IMG/VR virus record: IMGVR_UViG_3300034375_005761
Span: 1 to 38,121 of that record
Origin: a virus
Length of the DNA stretch: 38,121 nucleotides
Strand: one strand, 5' to 3'
The notes under the pieces were generated by a model. That model did no database searches, was not told the origin of the DNA, and worked only from the letters and a program-made list of their open reading frames with translations. How positions within the stretch are numbered: the stretch's first letter is position 1; each line of letters opens with the position of its first letter. The translations under genes were made by a program, and so were the position numbers. Shown here piece by piece: positions 31,246 through 37,718 of the stretch.

Positions 31246-31751
31246 GGACATTACTTATAGGCCTATGCGGTCCAAAAGGTGTAGGGAAATCGACCTATGC
31301 ACGATCCCTCGGTGGAGTGACCCTGTCATTCGCCACCCCGATCAAGGAGATGCTCAAGGTAATATTACCCCATCCGATTTGGCTCGATAAAAAGGAAGAA
31401 CCGATACCAGGATTCCCCGAGCATATTACTGTGCGCAAGATGCTACAGGAATTGGGGACCACATGGGGTAGGGAAGGGCCATCAGGGTATCCAAACATAT
31501 GGGTCGATGCGGCCAAGCGGATGGCCGAGCCTTACCTCGGAAAACGCCTCGTTGTATTTGATGATATCCGATTCCCCAATGAGGCATGGGCGATCAAGCG
31601 ATGGGCTGACCTGTACAGAATATCGTATAAGATAATCCACATCTCTCGGGAAGGCCATCAAATCGATCCAAATGATTCTCATATCTCCGAGCATGGTATA
31701 CCTGATCATTTTATAACCGAGTGGGTGACGGTGGATAATAATGCCGAGTAG
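31242..31751 (+). CDS. Deoxynucleoside monophosphate kinase-like P-loop protein
   Basis: The 169-residue protein has a Walker A GPKGVGKST at residues 10-18 next to the N-terminal strand LLIGLC, then LSFATPIKEMLKVILP, KMLQELGTTWGRE and the VVFDDIRFPNEAWAIKRW stretch. This order matches phage dNMP kinases, which phosphorylate dNMPs for DNA synthesis. The start at 31242 overlaps the previous stop and puts the P-loop at its normal place; the longer frame from 31140 would add an out-of-place sequence from within the membrane-protein gene. It sits with other nucleotide and replication genes. Confidence 0.75.
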   Translation: MRTLLIGLCGPKGVGKSTYARSLGGVTLSFATPIKEMLKVILPHPIWLDKKEEPIPGFPEHITVRKMLQELGTTWGREGPSGYPNIWVDAAKRMAEPYLGKRLVVFDDIRFPNEAWAIKRWADLYRISYKIIHISREGHQIDPNDSHISEHGIPDHFITEWVTVDNNAE

Positions 31752-31953
31752 ACCATCCAATTCCATCCGCAAGATGGCAACTGATGCCCGTCTACGGCAG
31801 ATGCTCAGAGCATTACCCGAGGACCATAGAGGATTTACTCAGGATGAGATTGCCCGAAAGGCAGGAGTCGCAAAGCAGACGATTTCCAAGATCGAAAGAG
31901 GGGCAATGCTAAAGATTACTGAGCAGATCACACGGTTACTGGCAGACGAATAA
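31741..31953 (+). CDS. XRE-family helix-turn-helix regulator (70 aa)
   Basis: The protein contains one Cro/CI-type HTH: FTQDEIARKAGVAKQTISKI followed by ERGAMLKITEQITRLL. It is a compact one-domain repressor-like protein that would bind DNA as a dimer. Its start overlaps the kinase gene by 11 bases, and its stop shares one base with the primase start. The palindromic sites in 35210..35254 would be candidate targets. There is no divergent partner or integrase, so a lytic/lysogenic switch is not shown. Confidence 0.8.
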   Translation: MPSRPSNSIRKMATDARLRQMLRALPEDHRGFTQDEIARKAGVAKQTISKIERGAMLKITEQITRLLADE

Positions 31954-32804
31954 TGGCCACCCTAAAAGGAGATTTACGCAGGTGTCTAGAAAACCTGCCA
32001 GGCGGACTTTTGTCTCATCACGATGTGATCCTAAAATTGTCCCTCGTAGTTACAAAGTATACACAGGACGAACAGACAGCCATAAATATTATTGAGCGAA
32101 TACTCTCACAAATATCCCATCGGCCAAACCAGCCGTATGAGATACGCAACGCAGTACGAGGGGCATACATAAGGCATCACAATCCAAACCTGCCTACCAA
32201 TCCAATACAGATAACACCTCCCGATCCATCGCTAAAAGAAAACAACCTAGGCGAGCATGGGCTATTCGAGAAGTATGTCCTGCGCTCTGACCTCATTCCT
32301 CAGAATGCGGCTCAGGCGGTTGCCAAACTCTTCAGCCCCAACGAATCAATCTTTATACAAAAAGCAGTAGCCGAGCGTGGAGCATTAATGGCTGTATCCG
32401 ATTGGATAAACCAGCCAAACCTCGATGACTATCAATTCATCACTTATAACTGCTTCCCCGCCCAGGCGACCAACCGGTCGGAGTCACAGGTGGAAGGGAG
32501 AAAGTATTTACTCCACGAGACAGACGATCCATCCCTTTCCTTCGAGCAACAGCTAGGCCTCATCAAACGCCTAGAAACCGAGGCCGAGCTCAAGATGATT
32601 GTAAACTCAGGAGGGAAGTCTCTACACGCTTGGTTCCATTGGACACCAGGTAATAAAGCATCGTTCCTCGAACTCTCTCAAAAGCTGGGCGGAGATCCAC
32701 GATTCAAACTAATGAACCAGCTATGCCGGCTACCCTGGGGAACCCGCAAAAAGGAATGCGAACCATTCCCTGTCAGGCAGGAGGTAATCTTTTGGAAGGA
32801 ATAA
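31953..32804 (+). CDS. Archaeo-eukaryotic primase-like protein
   Basis: The 283-residue protein looks like a small AEP-type primase. Motif-like elements are LLHETDDPSLS (acidic residues near 189-192), VNSGGKSLHAWFHW (219-230), which is the SG-K-H pattern of the second AEP motif, and the later FKLMNQLCRLPWGTRKK. A first part of about 100 residues looks helical and separate. It would make primers for the polymerase. It is directly followed by a RepA-like helicase, a normal partner. The pairing replaces the DnaG-type primase of other phages. Identification rests on motifs, not a full alignment. Confidence 0.7.
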   Translation: MATLKGDLRRCLENLPGGLLSHHDVILKLSLVVTKYTQDEQTAINIIERILSQISHRPNQPYEIRNAVRGAYIRHHNPNLPTNPIQITPPDPSLKENNLGEHGLFEKYVLRSDLIPQNAAQAVAKLFSPNESIFIQKAVAERGALMAVSDWINQPNLDDYQFITYNCFPAQATNRSESQVEGRKYLLHETDDPSLSFEQQLGLIKRLETEAELKMIVNSGGKSLHAWFHWTPGNKASFLELSQKLGGDPRFKLMNQLCRLPWGTRKKECEPFPVRQEVIFWKE

Positions 32805-32980
32805 ACGCATTCCTCCTTAAAAAAACCATCGCAAGACGGTTTATTAATTTAGGCGTTCCCCTCGAAGATGCCTGCCAGTTTGCCGACCGAATGACGGAAG
32901 GCACACAGGTGATAATCGTCCGCGACCCCGATACCCGCAAGCCCGACTTTATTATATTAGTAAAAAAATCAAACAACTAA
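32792..32980 (+). CDS. Small hypothetical protein with TTG start (62 aa)
   Basis: The frame can be extended to an ATG at 32723, but a perfect AGGAGG at 32779..32784 lies 7 bases before a TTG at 32792, inside the 3' end of the primase gene. I prefer this TTG start. The product begins EGINAFLLKKTIARRFINLG, continues with VPLEDACQFADRMTEGT and ends in a strand, KPDFIILVKKSNN. It is not recognised. Placement between primase and helicase suggests a replication accessory, without motif support. Confidence 0.6.
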   Translation: MEGINAFLLKKTIARRFINLGVPLEDACQFADRMTEGTQVIIVRDPDTRKPDFIILVKKSNN

Positions 32981-32990
32981 CAACAATAAC

Positions 32991-34139
32991 ATGGCCTATA
33001 AAGAAGACTACTTAAACGAGCGTACCATACCCATTATAGACGAGATCGACCGCTACTTATCCACCCTCCCAAAGGTAGAATATCCTACCGCCTCAACCGG
33101 TGATCATCCATCCACCTATTCCGTGGCCATCGATGATCCGCTCCCCCCGCCCAAGTTCCAAACGCTCCCCCAAATGATGAGGCACAATAACGATCCCATG
33201 CCCAAGCAGGTGATCGAGAATGTCCTCCACAAAGGATCAAAAATGATTATATCAGGCTCATCCAAGGCGGGAAAAACACTATCCCTCCTCCACCTCGGCC
33301 TTGCCGCCGCCAACGGGTCCACCTGGTTAGGCCACCGCACCGCCACCTCCAAGGTAATCTACCTCGACTTCGAACTTAAAAAGCGAATAGCCTCCCGCCG
33401 GATTGCCGAGATGGTAAATGCCAACCCCCAATACGACCAAAACAGCCCAAACTTCCTATACTGCTCACTCCGTGGCCAGTCCCGTACCCTCGAAGACCTC
33501 GTCCACCACATAGAAGACCTCGAGGACTTCCAGCCCGACCTCGTAATCGTAGACCCATTCTATAAGCTCGCCACAGGGGCAGATGAGAATGATGCCGGTG
33601 CGATCTCCGAAATAGTTAACCGTATGGAGAAGTTCTCCGAGCGACTCGACTGCTCATTCGTCTATGCCCACCACTTCTCAAAAGGAAATAAGTCTGACAC
33701 AGACCACATCGACAGGGCAAGCGGGTCAGGCGTATTTGCCCGTGACCCCGATGCCATCCTTACCCTAACCCCCCACGAAGAAGAGGATCACCTCGTCCTC
33801 GAAGCCACCCTCCGAGACTTTCCAACTCCCTCCCCCCAAGTGGTAGAATTTTCATGGCCAAACTTTATCCATAAGCCCGATATGGAACCTAAATTAAGAA
33901 AGCCAGGGCAGACTAAAGAGTCGAAAAGATTAAACGATAAGCTCACCACAGCCCTGATCGAATTACTAAAACCTAACTCAATTATGGGTCTAAATAATCT
34001 CCGAAGCAAACTGGAGGAAACTACAGGCGAACAAATTCACCCAGATAAGCTCCGAAATCTTATTAAAAAGACTCGAAATATTAGTGAACTAAAGACTCAA
34101 AAGGGTAAAGAAAACATTTACTCTTACACCGAAAAATAG
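32991..34139 (+). CDS. RepA-like (AAA_25) replicative helicase
   Basis: The 382-residue protein belongs to the RecA-like hexameric helicase group. Walker A is GSSKAGKT (89-96), Walker B is DLVIVDPFYK (Asp188), and YAHHFSKG follows as the sensor-type motif. A C-terminal helical domain (about 310-382) looks like a winged helix. It would unwind DNA ahead of the family A polymerase, with the primase just upstream. The first two-thirds are very C-rich on the coding strand while the last part is A/T-rich; the change comes near 33870, at the domain boundary, so the C-terminal domain may have been swapped. No Shine-Dalgarno site precedes the ATG. Confidence 0.85.
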   Translation: MAYKEDYLNERTIPIIDEIDRYLSTLPKVEYPTASTGDHPSTYSVAIDDPLPPPKFQTLPQMMRHNNDPMPKQVIENVLHKGSKMIISGSSKAGKTLSLLHLGLAAANGSTWLGHRTATSKVIYLDFELKKRIASRRIAEMVNANPQYDQNSPNFLYCSLRGQSRTLEDLVHHIEDLEDFQPDLVIVDPFYKLATGADENDAGAISEIVNRMEKFSERLDCSFVYAHHFSKGNKSDTDHIDRASGSGVFARDPDAILTLTPHEEEDHLVLEATLRDFPTPSPQVVEFSWPNFIHKPDMEPKLRKPGQTKESKRLNDKLTTALIELLKPNSIMGLNNLRSKLEETTGEQIHPDKLRNLIKKTRNISELKTQKGKENIYSYTEK

Positions 34140-34140
34140 C

Positions 34141-34159
34141 TGTCTCAACTTTGTCTCAA
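34141..34159 (+). repeat. Two direct TGTCTCAA repeats
   Basis: TGTCTCAA occurs at 34141..34148 and 34152..34159, one helical turn apart, right after the helicase stop. The spacing would put a bound protein on one DNA face. They may be iterons or remnants. Confidence 0.45.
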
Positions 34160-34160
34160 A

Positions 34161-34280
34161 ACTAGTAGTAAACGCCTTATATATACAACGACTACTAGTA
34201 CTAAAAGGCTAGAGGTAGTAGTTGCCCGCCCTGCCGGGCACAACTACTACACTTACCTAGCCGTAAAGGCGTTTACTAGT
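34161..34280. repeat. Nested inverted-repeat block between convergent operons
   Basis: The outer arms TAGTAAACGCCTT (34166..34178) and AAGGCGTTTACTA (34266..34278) are perfect over 13 bp. Inside, GGCTAG (34207..34212) pairs with CTAGCC (34257..34262), and GTAGTAGTTG (34215..34224) with CAACTACTAC (34241..34250), closed by CCCG/CGGG. An alternative stem pairs ACTAGTAGT (34161..34169) with ACTACTAGT (34191..34199), so the left arm has two rival partners. It lies between the plus-strand early operon and minus-strand terminase genes. It could be a bidirectional terminator, a replication origin or a stable RNA; the sequence cannot decide. The rest of the gene-free stretch to 34561 holds smaller hairpins and repeats listed separately. 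Confidence 0.7.
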
Positions 34281-34414
34281 CAGATTATTCAACCAATAGA
34301 TTTACATCGGGATAACAGAATGCATCGAGTACATCGTAAAAGCCTCTTACACCATGCCTATAGAGACTCGGGTGATCGAAATAAGCGATTAAAAGGCTTT
34401 AGGCTCGTAAAGAT

Positions 34415-34462
34415 GAGTCAGAAGACTCGCGGGGTAGGGAAAACGCTCTCAGCGTCCTCTAC
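34415..34462. repeat. Two hairpins in the 34.4-kb gene-free stretch
   Basis: GAGTC-AGAA-GACTC spans 34415..34428. A second, longer one pairs GTAGGG (34434..34439) with CTCTAC (34457..34462, one G-U) and ACGCT (34443..34447) with AGCGT (34451..34455) around CTC. No T-run follows either. They add to the structure of this stretch and may belong to one RNA or an origin. Confidence 0.45.
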
Positions 34463-34501
34463 GGGGCTTTAAAGGGTATCTCAGGGATATTACCTTAATG
34501 C

Positions 34502-34576
34502 ATCTGACACAGCCTACTAGGATATCTGACACAGCCTACCAGCCAATCCAAAGATTGCAGGTCAGGCGGTCAGGCG
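34502..34576 (+). repeat. Short tandem direct repeats upstream of terminase genes
   Basis: ATCTGACACAGCCTACTAG (34502..34520) recurs at 34524..34542 with one change, a 22-bp period. GTCAGGCG is doubled at 34561..34568 and 34569..34576. Two copies each are too few for a CRISPR array. They look like protein-binding iterons, possibly for replication or packaging; the second pair overlaps the 3' end of a small minus-strand gene. Confidence 0.55.
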
Positions 34577-34684
34577 AATAACAATCTCAATTAAGGCAAA
34601 GCAGAGATCCATAATCATATCCCGCTCTAAGAAAAAGAAGAACAGGGCGATTATCCAGCGCCATTCATGCTGAAGGTTCGACAT
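34562..34684 (-). CDS. Small membrane protein downstream of the small terminase (40 aa)
   Basis: On the minus strand a short frame begins within the last codons of the TerS-like gene and runs beyond it. GAGGTG lies 5 bases before its ATG. The product starts MSNLQHEWRWIIALFFFFLE and continues RDMIMDLCFALIEIVIRLTA, a hydrophobic two-segment or long-helix protein. The ribosome site and coupling overlap favour a real gene. It might be a membrane partner in packaging or lysis, but no family is recognised. Confidence 0.45.
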   Translation of the reverse strand: MSNLQHEWRWIIALFFFFLERDMIMDLCFALIEIVIRLTA

Positions 34685-35186
34685 CTCTCACCTCTGCTTC
34701 AATAACCTGCTCATTCTTTAGGTTCGCAAGCTCGGCTCGGATCTCATCCAGGCTTAAAGATTTCTTCACCTCGATGGTTTGGGTCGGCTCACCTTCGTAC
34801 TGGCGATGCTTATCGATTAGGATACCGGTAGCGATTGGGAGAACTCCTGATGGTATCTCATCGTCCTGTAGCTTCGTTATGAGCTTTTCCACGGCAAGAT
34901 GAGTCGCAGTACCTATTAAGGCTCTTAAATGCTTTTTAGACTCCTTCAAGGTATCTCCTTCACGAGATTTGACTATGGCTATCGTATGAGGAGAAACCTT
35001 ACAGGTTTTACATATCTGTTTGATAGTCGATCCCTCTGCTAACATCTTAACGACCATCGCATAATCCTGTGGCCGTTGATCGAAGAACTTCTGACCTGTA
35101 AATATATTTGGGCAGGCTTCCTCGACCTTTAGATTTGCCGGCAGGTTCTCAGCTTGTTGGTACACCCTGGGTCTTGTAGTCGGCAT
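34665..35186 (-). CDS. Putative terminase small subunit / HTH protein
   Basis: The 173-residue protein has an N-terminal HTH (MLAEGSTIKQICKTCKVSPH followed by TIAIVKSREG), a helical oligomerisation-like middle and the motif GVLPIATGILIDKHRQYEGE, which in small terminases and related phage HTH proteins precedes an acidic tail. It would recognise the packaging site and activate TerL. It is on the minus strand, divergent from TerL, rather than directly before it. The intergenic region holds several palindromes that may be its targets. A regulator role is the main alternative. No Shine-Dalgarno site precedes its ATG. Confidence 0.6.
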   Translation of the reverse strand: MPTTRPRVYQQAENLPANLKVEEACPNIFTGQKFFDQRPQDYAMVVKMLAEGSTIKQICKTCKVSPHTIAIVKSREGDTLKESKKHLRALIGTATHLAVEKLITKLQDDEIPSGVLPIATGILIDKHRQYEGEPTQTIEVKKSLSLDEIRAELANLKNEQVIEAEVRDVEPSA

Positions 35187-35209
35187 ATAAAATCAATCGG
35201 TGAGATAAT

Positions 35210-35270
35210 TTGAGAAAGTATTCTCAATAAGCCTCGAGGCAAGTCTAATTAGACATAATCATTATTAGAC
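35210..35270. promoter_or_regulatory. Operator-like palindrome cluster between TerS-like gene and TerL
   Basis: Three inverted repeats follow each other: TTGAGAA-AGTA-TTCTCAA (35210..35227), GCCTCGAGGC (35231..35240) and GTCTAATTAGAC (35243..35254). A third half-site ATTAGAC lies at 35264..35270. They lie 24-85 bases upstream of the minus-strand TerS-like start. This looks like repressor or TerS binding and could be part of a packaging site. The rest of the 319-base gap holds the A/T hairpin and G/C-rich part listed next. Confidence 0.6.
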
Positions 35271-35276
35271 GAACCC

Positions 35277-35298
35277 GTAAAAAAATCAGATTTTTTAC
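35277..35298. promoter_or_regulatory. A/T hairpin between divergent terminase genes
   Basis: GTAAAAAA (35277..35284) pairs with TTTTTTAC (35291..35298) around a 6-base loop. It has no G/C core, so it is a poor terminator. An easily melted site or bent DNA is possible. Confidence 0.35.
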
Positions 35299-35381
35299 AC
35301 ATAGTAATATAAATCAGCTACTTACGGAACATTTTTGATTATACGCCCAATAATTTTTATTACATTTTTTCCATTCAGGTA

Positions 35382-35415
35382 GGGGGGGAGGGGGTCCGGC
35401 GAACCGCCCCGCCGG
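35382..35415. other. G-tract and G/C hairpin before TerL
   Basis: Seven G, one A and five G (35382..35394) are followed by CCGGCG (35396..35401), which pairs with CGCCGG (35410..35415). This G/C island stands in A/T-rich DNA 90 bases before TerL. It may be part of the pac or cos site or a replication pause site. No promoter for TerL is certain: TGCTATCAT at 35491 looks like an extended -10 but lies too close to the ATG. Confidence 0.4.
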
Positions 35416-35505
35416 CCACCGCGACCGATTATTAGCCACAAAAAAATTTCAACAAATTGCCCGCCCCGAGGTTACCCGCAACTGATAATCTGCTATCATT
35501 AAGCC

Positions 35506-37143
35506 ATGCCACTAGAATGGTCACCGCATCCCGCCATCCCGCCTCTCAGCAAGTCGGAGATGCTGCGGATGTCGCCTGAGAAGATCCTCGCATATTGGGA
35601 AAGGCGTGAGGAAGCGATCAAGCTGGAGAAGGATGACCCATATCGTCATGGGTTTGAATTGGAGACATGGAAGTTAGCAGATGAGCAGTTAAAGAATCAC
35701 TCAGAAATTCTCCTTATGGGGGGTAACAGGGCTGGAAAATCGTTTTACGCGGCCAAGCGGGTAGTTAAATGCCTCGTTGAGAACCCTGGAGCGATTATTT
35801 GGTGCTTAACTGAAACATCGGCAAATTCGATCCAATTTCAACAAGCCCTTGTGTACAATGCACTACCTAAAGAATTAAAGACACTAGGCAGGGGGAAAGT
35901 TGGATATGTGATGTACAGCCTTCGTAATGGCTTCACAGCGGCTAAATTCACGCTAAATAACGGAAGCCAATGTATCTTTAGGAATTGGAGTCAGGACATT
36001 TCTACAATCGAAGGAGGAGAGATCGGATGTCCGCGACCTCCGGTCAACGGGACATTTAATATTGGTTTTTGGGCAGATGAATTGATACCTATGCCCTGGG
36101 TTGAAACGCTAAGATTTAGATGCGTAACACGCTCCCATGCGAGCGAATATGATGGAGTCGTTCGACCAGCAACCGGAATCATCAGCTTCACCGCTGTGGA
36201 CGGGTGGAACTCGGTAGTAAAGAGTATGCTTACGGGTGCAAAGACTGTGGAATCGACAAAAGCTGACCTTTTGGACGGTGAGGAGGTTCCATTGGTCCAA
36301 CAGCCATTAAGAAAAGCCAGTTCAGTCGTTTATTTCCACACAGCGGCCAATCCGTTTGGCGGTTGGTCGGCCATGAAGACACAATTGGAGGGCGAAAAGC
36401 GTGAAACCATCCTTTGTCGGGCGTATGGAGTGCCTGTTAAAGCGTCAAAGACTGTGTTTCCCGCCTTTTCGGACAAGAACATCGTGCAGGCGAAGGATGT
36501 GCCTGTCATGGCGGACGATGCGGATGCCTCGTGGGTACTTTCGATCGACCCTGCTGGGGCGAAGCCCTGGACGATGGTATTATTTGGTATTGATCCACAT
36601 GGGGTAGCCTGGGCGGTTAAGGAGTTTCCTGATTTTGACACTTATGGTGGATGGATTGATATGACGAAGGGAGATAAGGTTAGCCCAGGCGAGGCCGCCC
36701 AGCCGAATGGGTTTGGTTTACGGGATTATGCGGAGGTCATTCGGAGAATGGAGGGTGATCGGATGGTGGATCGTATAATTGACCCTCGTTTAGGGGCGGC
36801 GAGTTATCAGAAATCGGAAGGATCTTCTAATATAATTGATGATTTAGCGGATGAGGGCCTGCCGGTAAACCCTGCGGAGGGGTTGGACATCGAGACTGGA
36901 TTACAGGCGATTAATAATTTGCTGGCATGGGATCGGACAAAGGAGATGGGATTGGAGAATCATCCCAAGCTGATGATTTCGGATGAATGTCAGAATCTAG
37001 TGGCCTGTATGCAGGAATATCAGGTTGGTGATTTGAAAAATCCCGCCAAGGACATGGTCGATTGTGTTAGGTACTTCGCTGTGGGGAACTTTGAATATTT
37101 TGACGCAGATGAATTAATTGCAACTGGAGGAGGGGGATATTAA
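35506..37143 (+). CDS. terL: Terminase large subunit
   Basis: The 545-residue motor protein packages DNA into the procapsid and cuts it. The ATPase domain has a Walker A GGNRAGKS at residues 72-79 and a Walker B-like segment NIGFWADELI. The nuclease domain starts with WVLSIDPAGAKPWTMVLFGI (a catalytic Asp in a RNase H-like strand), followed by DRIIDPRLGAASYQ and a late acidic part KDMVDCVRYF. Length and order match podovirus TerL proteins. It begins the late operon that goes on through the portal gene. Its stop shares a base with the next start. The divergent partner TerS-like gene lies upstream on the other strand. Confidence 0.93.
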   Translation: MPLEWSPHPAIPPLSKSEMLRMSPEKILAYWERREEAIKLEKDDPYRHGFELETWKLADEQLKNHSEILLMGGNRAGKSFYAAKRVVKCLVENPGAIIWCLTETSANSIQFQQALVYNALPKELKTLGRGKVGYVMYSLRNGFTAAKFTLNNGSQCIFRNWSQDISTIEGGEIGCPRPPVNGTFNIGFWADELIPMPWVETLRFRCVTRSHASEYDGVVRPATGIISFTAVDGWNSVVKSMLTGAKTVESTKADLLDGEEVPLVQQPLRKASSVVYFHTAANPFGGWSAMKTQLEGEKRETILCRAYGVPVKASKTVFPAFSDKNIVQAKDVPVMADDADASWVLSIDPAGAKPWTMVLFGIDPHGVAWAVKEFPDFDTYGGWIDMTKGDKVSPGEAAQPNGFGLRDYAEVIRRMEGDRMVDRIIDPRLGAASYQKSEGSSNIIDDLADEGLPVNPAEGLDIETGLQAINNLLAWDRTKEMGLENHPKLMISDECQNLVACMQEYQVGDLKNPAKDMVDCVRYFAVGNFEYFDADELIATGGGGY

Positions 37144-37499
37144 TGAAACCAAATAAGGTGATGCCTGGGCATCGTAATCAGATTGTATTGTTAAGACAGG
37201 CTGGGGAGACATGGCCGAAGATAGCCAAGGCGGTTGGCTTTAGTCGGGCAACTGTTCAGAAGGTCTACAAGGAGGAGAAGGAGAAGGAAGAGTTGCCTGT
37301 TATTGAGGATACCAAGCCGAAATATGAGAAGGCTCGGGTATTATCAATGGTCCCGAATCCCCGCTTGATGAGGATATATTTTGAGGATCGTGAGGAGATT
37401 GCGATATGTGTGAAGCGTCCACAGGACAATCACCCTCCAAAGAGTCAGCTATTAGTAAAAAAGGTGGAAGGTGAGGAGAAGCTCTACAGATTGGTCTGA
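37143..37499 (+). CDS. HTH DNA-binding protein (118 aa)
   Basis: The N-terminal 45 residues form an HTH of the resolvase/Hin-like type: RNQIVLLRQAGETWPKIAKA followed by VGFSRATVQKVYKEE. The C-terminal half is beta-rich (NPRLMRIYFEDREEIAICVK) and not recognised. It may regulate late genes or help packaging, as it lies between TerL and the sigma-like gene. It begins by overlapping the TerL stop and overlaps the next gene by 29 bases. Confidence 0.7.
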   Translation: MKPNKVMPGHRNQIVLLRQAGETWPKIAKAVGFSRATVQKVYKEEKEKEELPVIEDTKPKYEKARVLSMVPNPRLMRIYFEDREEIAICVKRPQDNHPPKSQLLVKKVEGEEKLYRLV

Positions 37500-37716
37500 G
37501 ACTCCCGAGGAGATGGATAGGCGGATCGATGCGATGCTTCGTGAGTTAGTGGTGGAGGAAGGGATTAAATGTCGGGAGCATGGGCAGGATGCCCGTTCTT
37601 TTACTCTACAGGAGATCGCTGACTTTGTTGGCGTGGGGAAGGACACCATTGATCGCATCCAAAACAGAGCGATGAGAAAATTAAGAAATAAAATGTTAAA
37701 CTTGGGGGTTAAGTAA
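37471..37716 (+). CDS. Sigma-70 region 4-like transcription factor (81 aa)
   Basis: The C-terminal half is a close match to sigma region 4: SFTLQEIADFVGVGKDTIDR followed by IQNRAMRKLRNKM, compared with the standard 'TL.Eva..fgVsrerVrqIe..AlrKLR'. Regions 1-3 are absent, so it cannot serve as a full sigma factor alone; it might recruit host polymerase to -35-like sites of late promoters or act as an anti-sigma or repressor. I use the GTG at 37471, preceded by AGGTGGAAG; an in-frame ATG at 37513 is also possible. It lies just upstream of the portal gene. Confidence 0.7.
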   Translation: MRRSSTDWSETPEEMDRRIDAMLRELVVEEGIKCREHGQDARSFTLQEIADFVGVGKDTIDRIQNRAMRKLRNKMLNLGVK

Positions 37717-37718
37717 TT

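Noticed and set aside
34502-34542. Short repeats as a CRISPR array
   Set aside because: There are only two copies, separated by 3 bases, with no spacers and no cas genes.
34140-34560. tRNA gene in the structured gap
   Set aside because: No T-arm GGTTCRA-type sequence, acceptor stem and anticodon arm could be put together; hairpins do not fit a cloverleaf.
35491-35499. TGCTATCAT as the TerL promoter
   Set aside because: It ends 6 bases before the TerL ATG, leaving almost no leader; a real promoter is probably further upstream.
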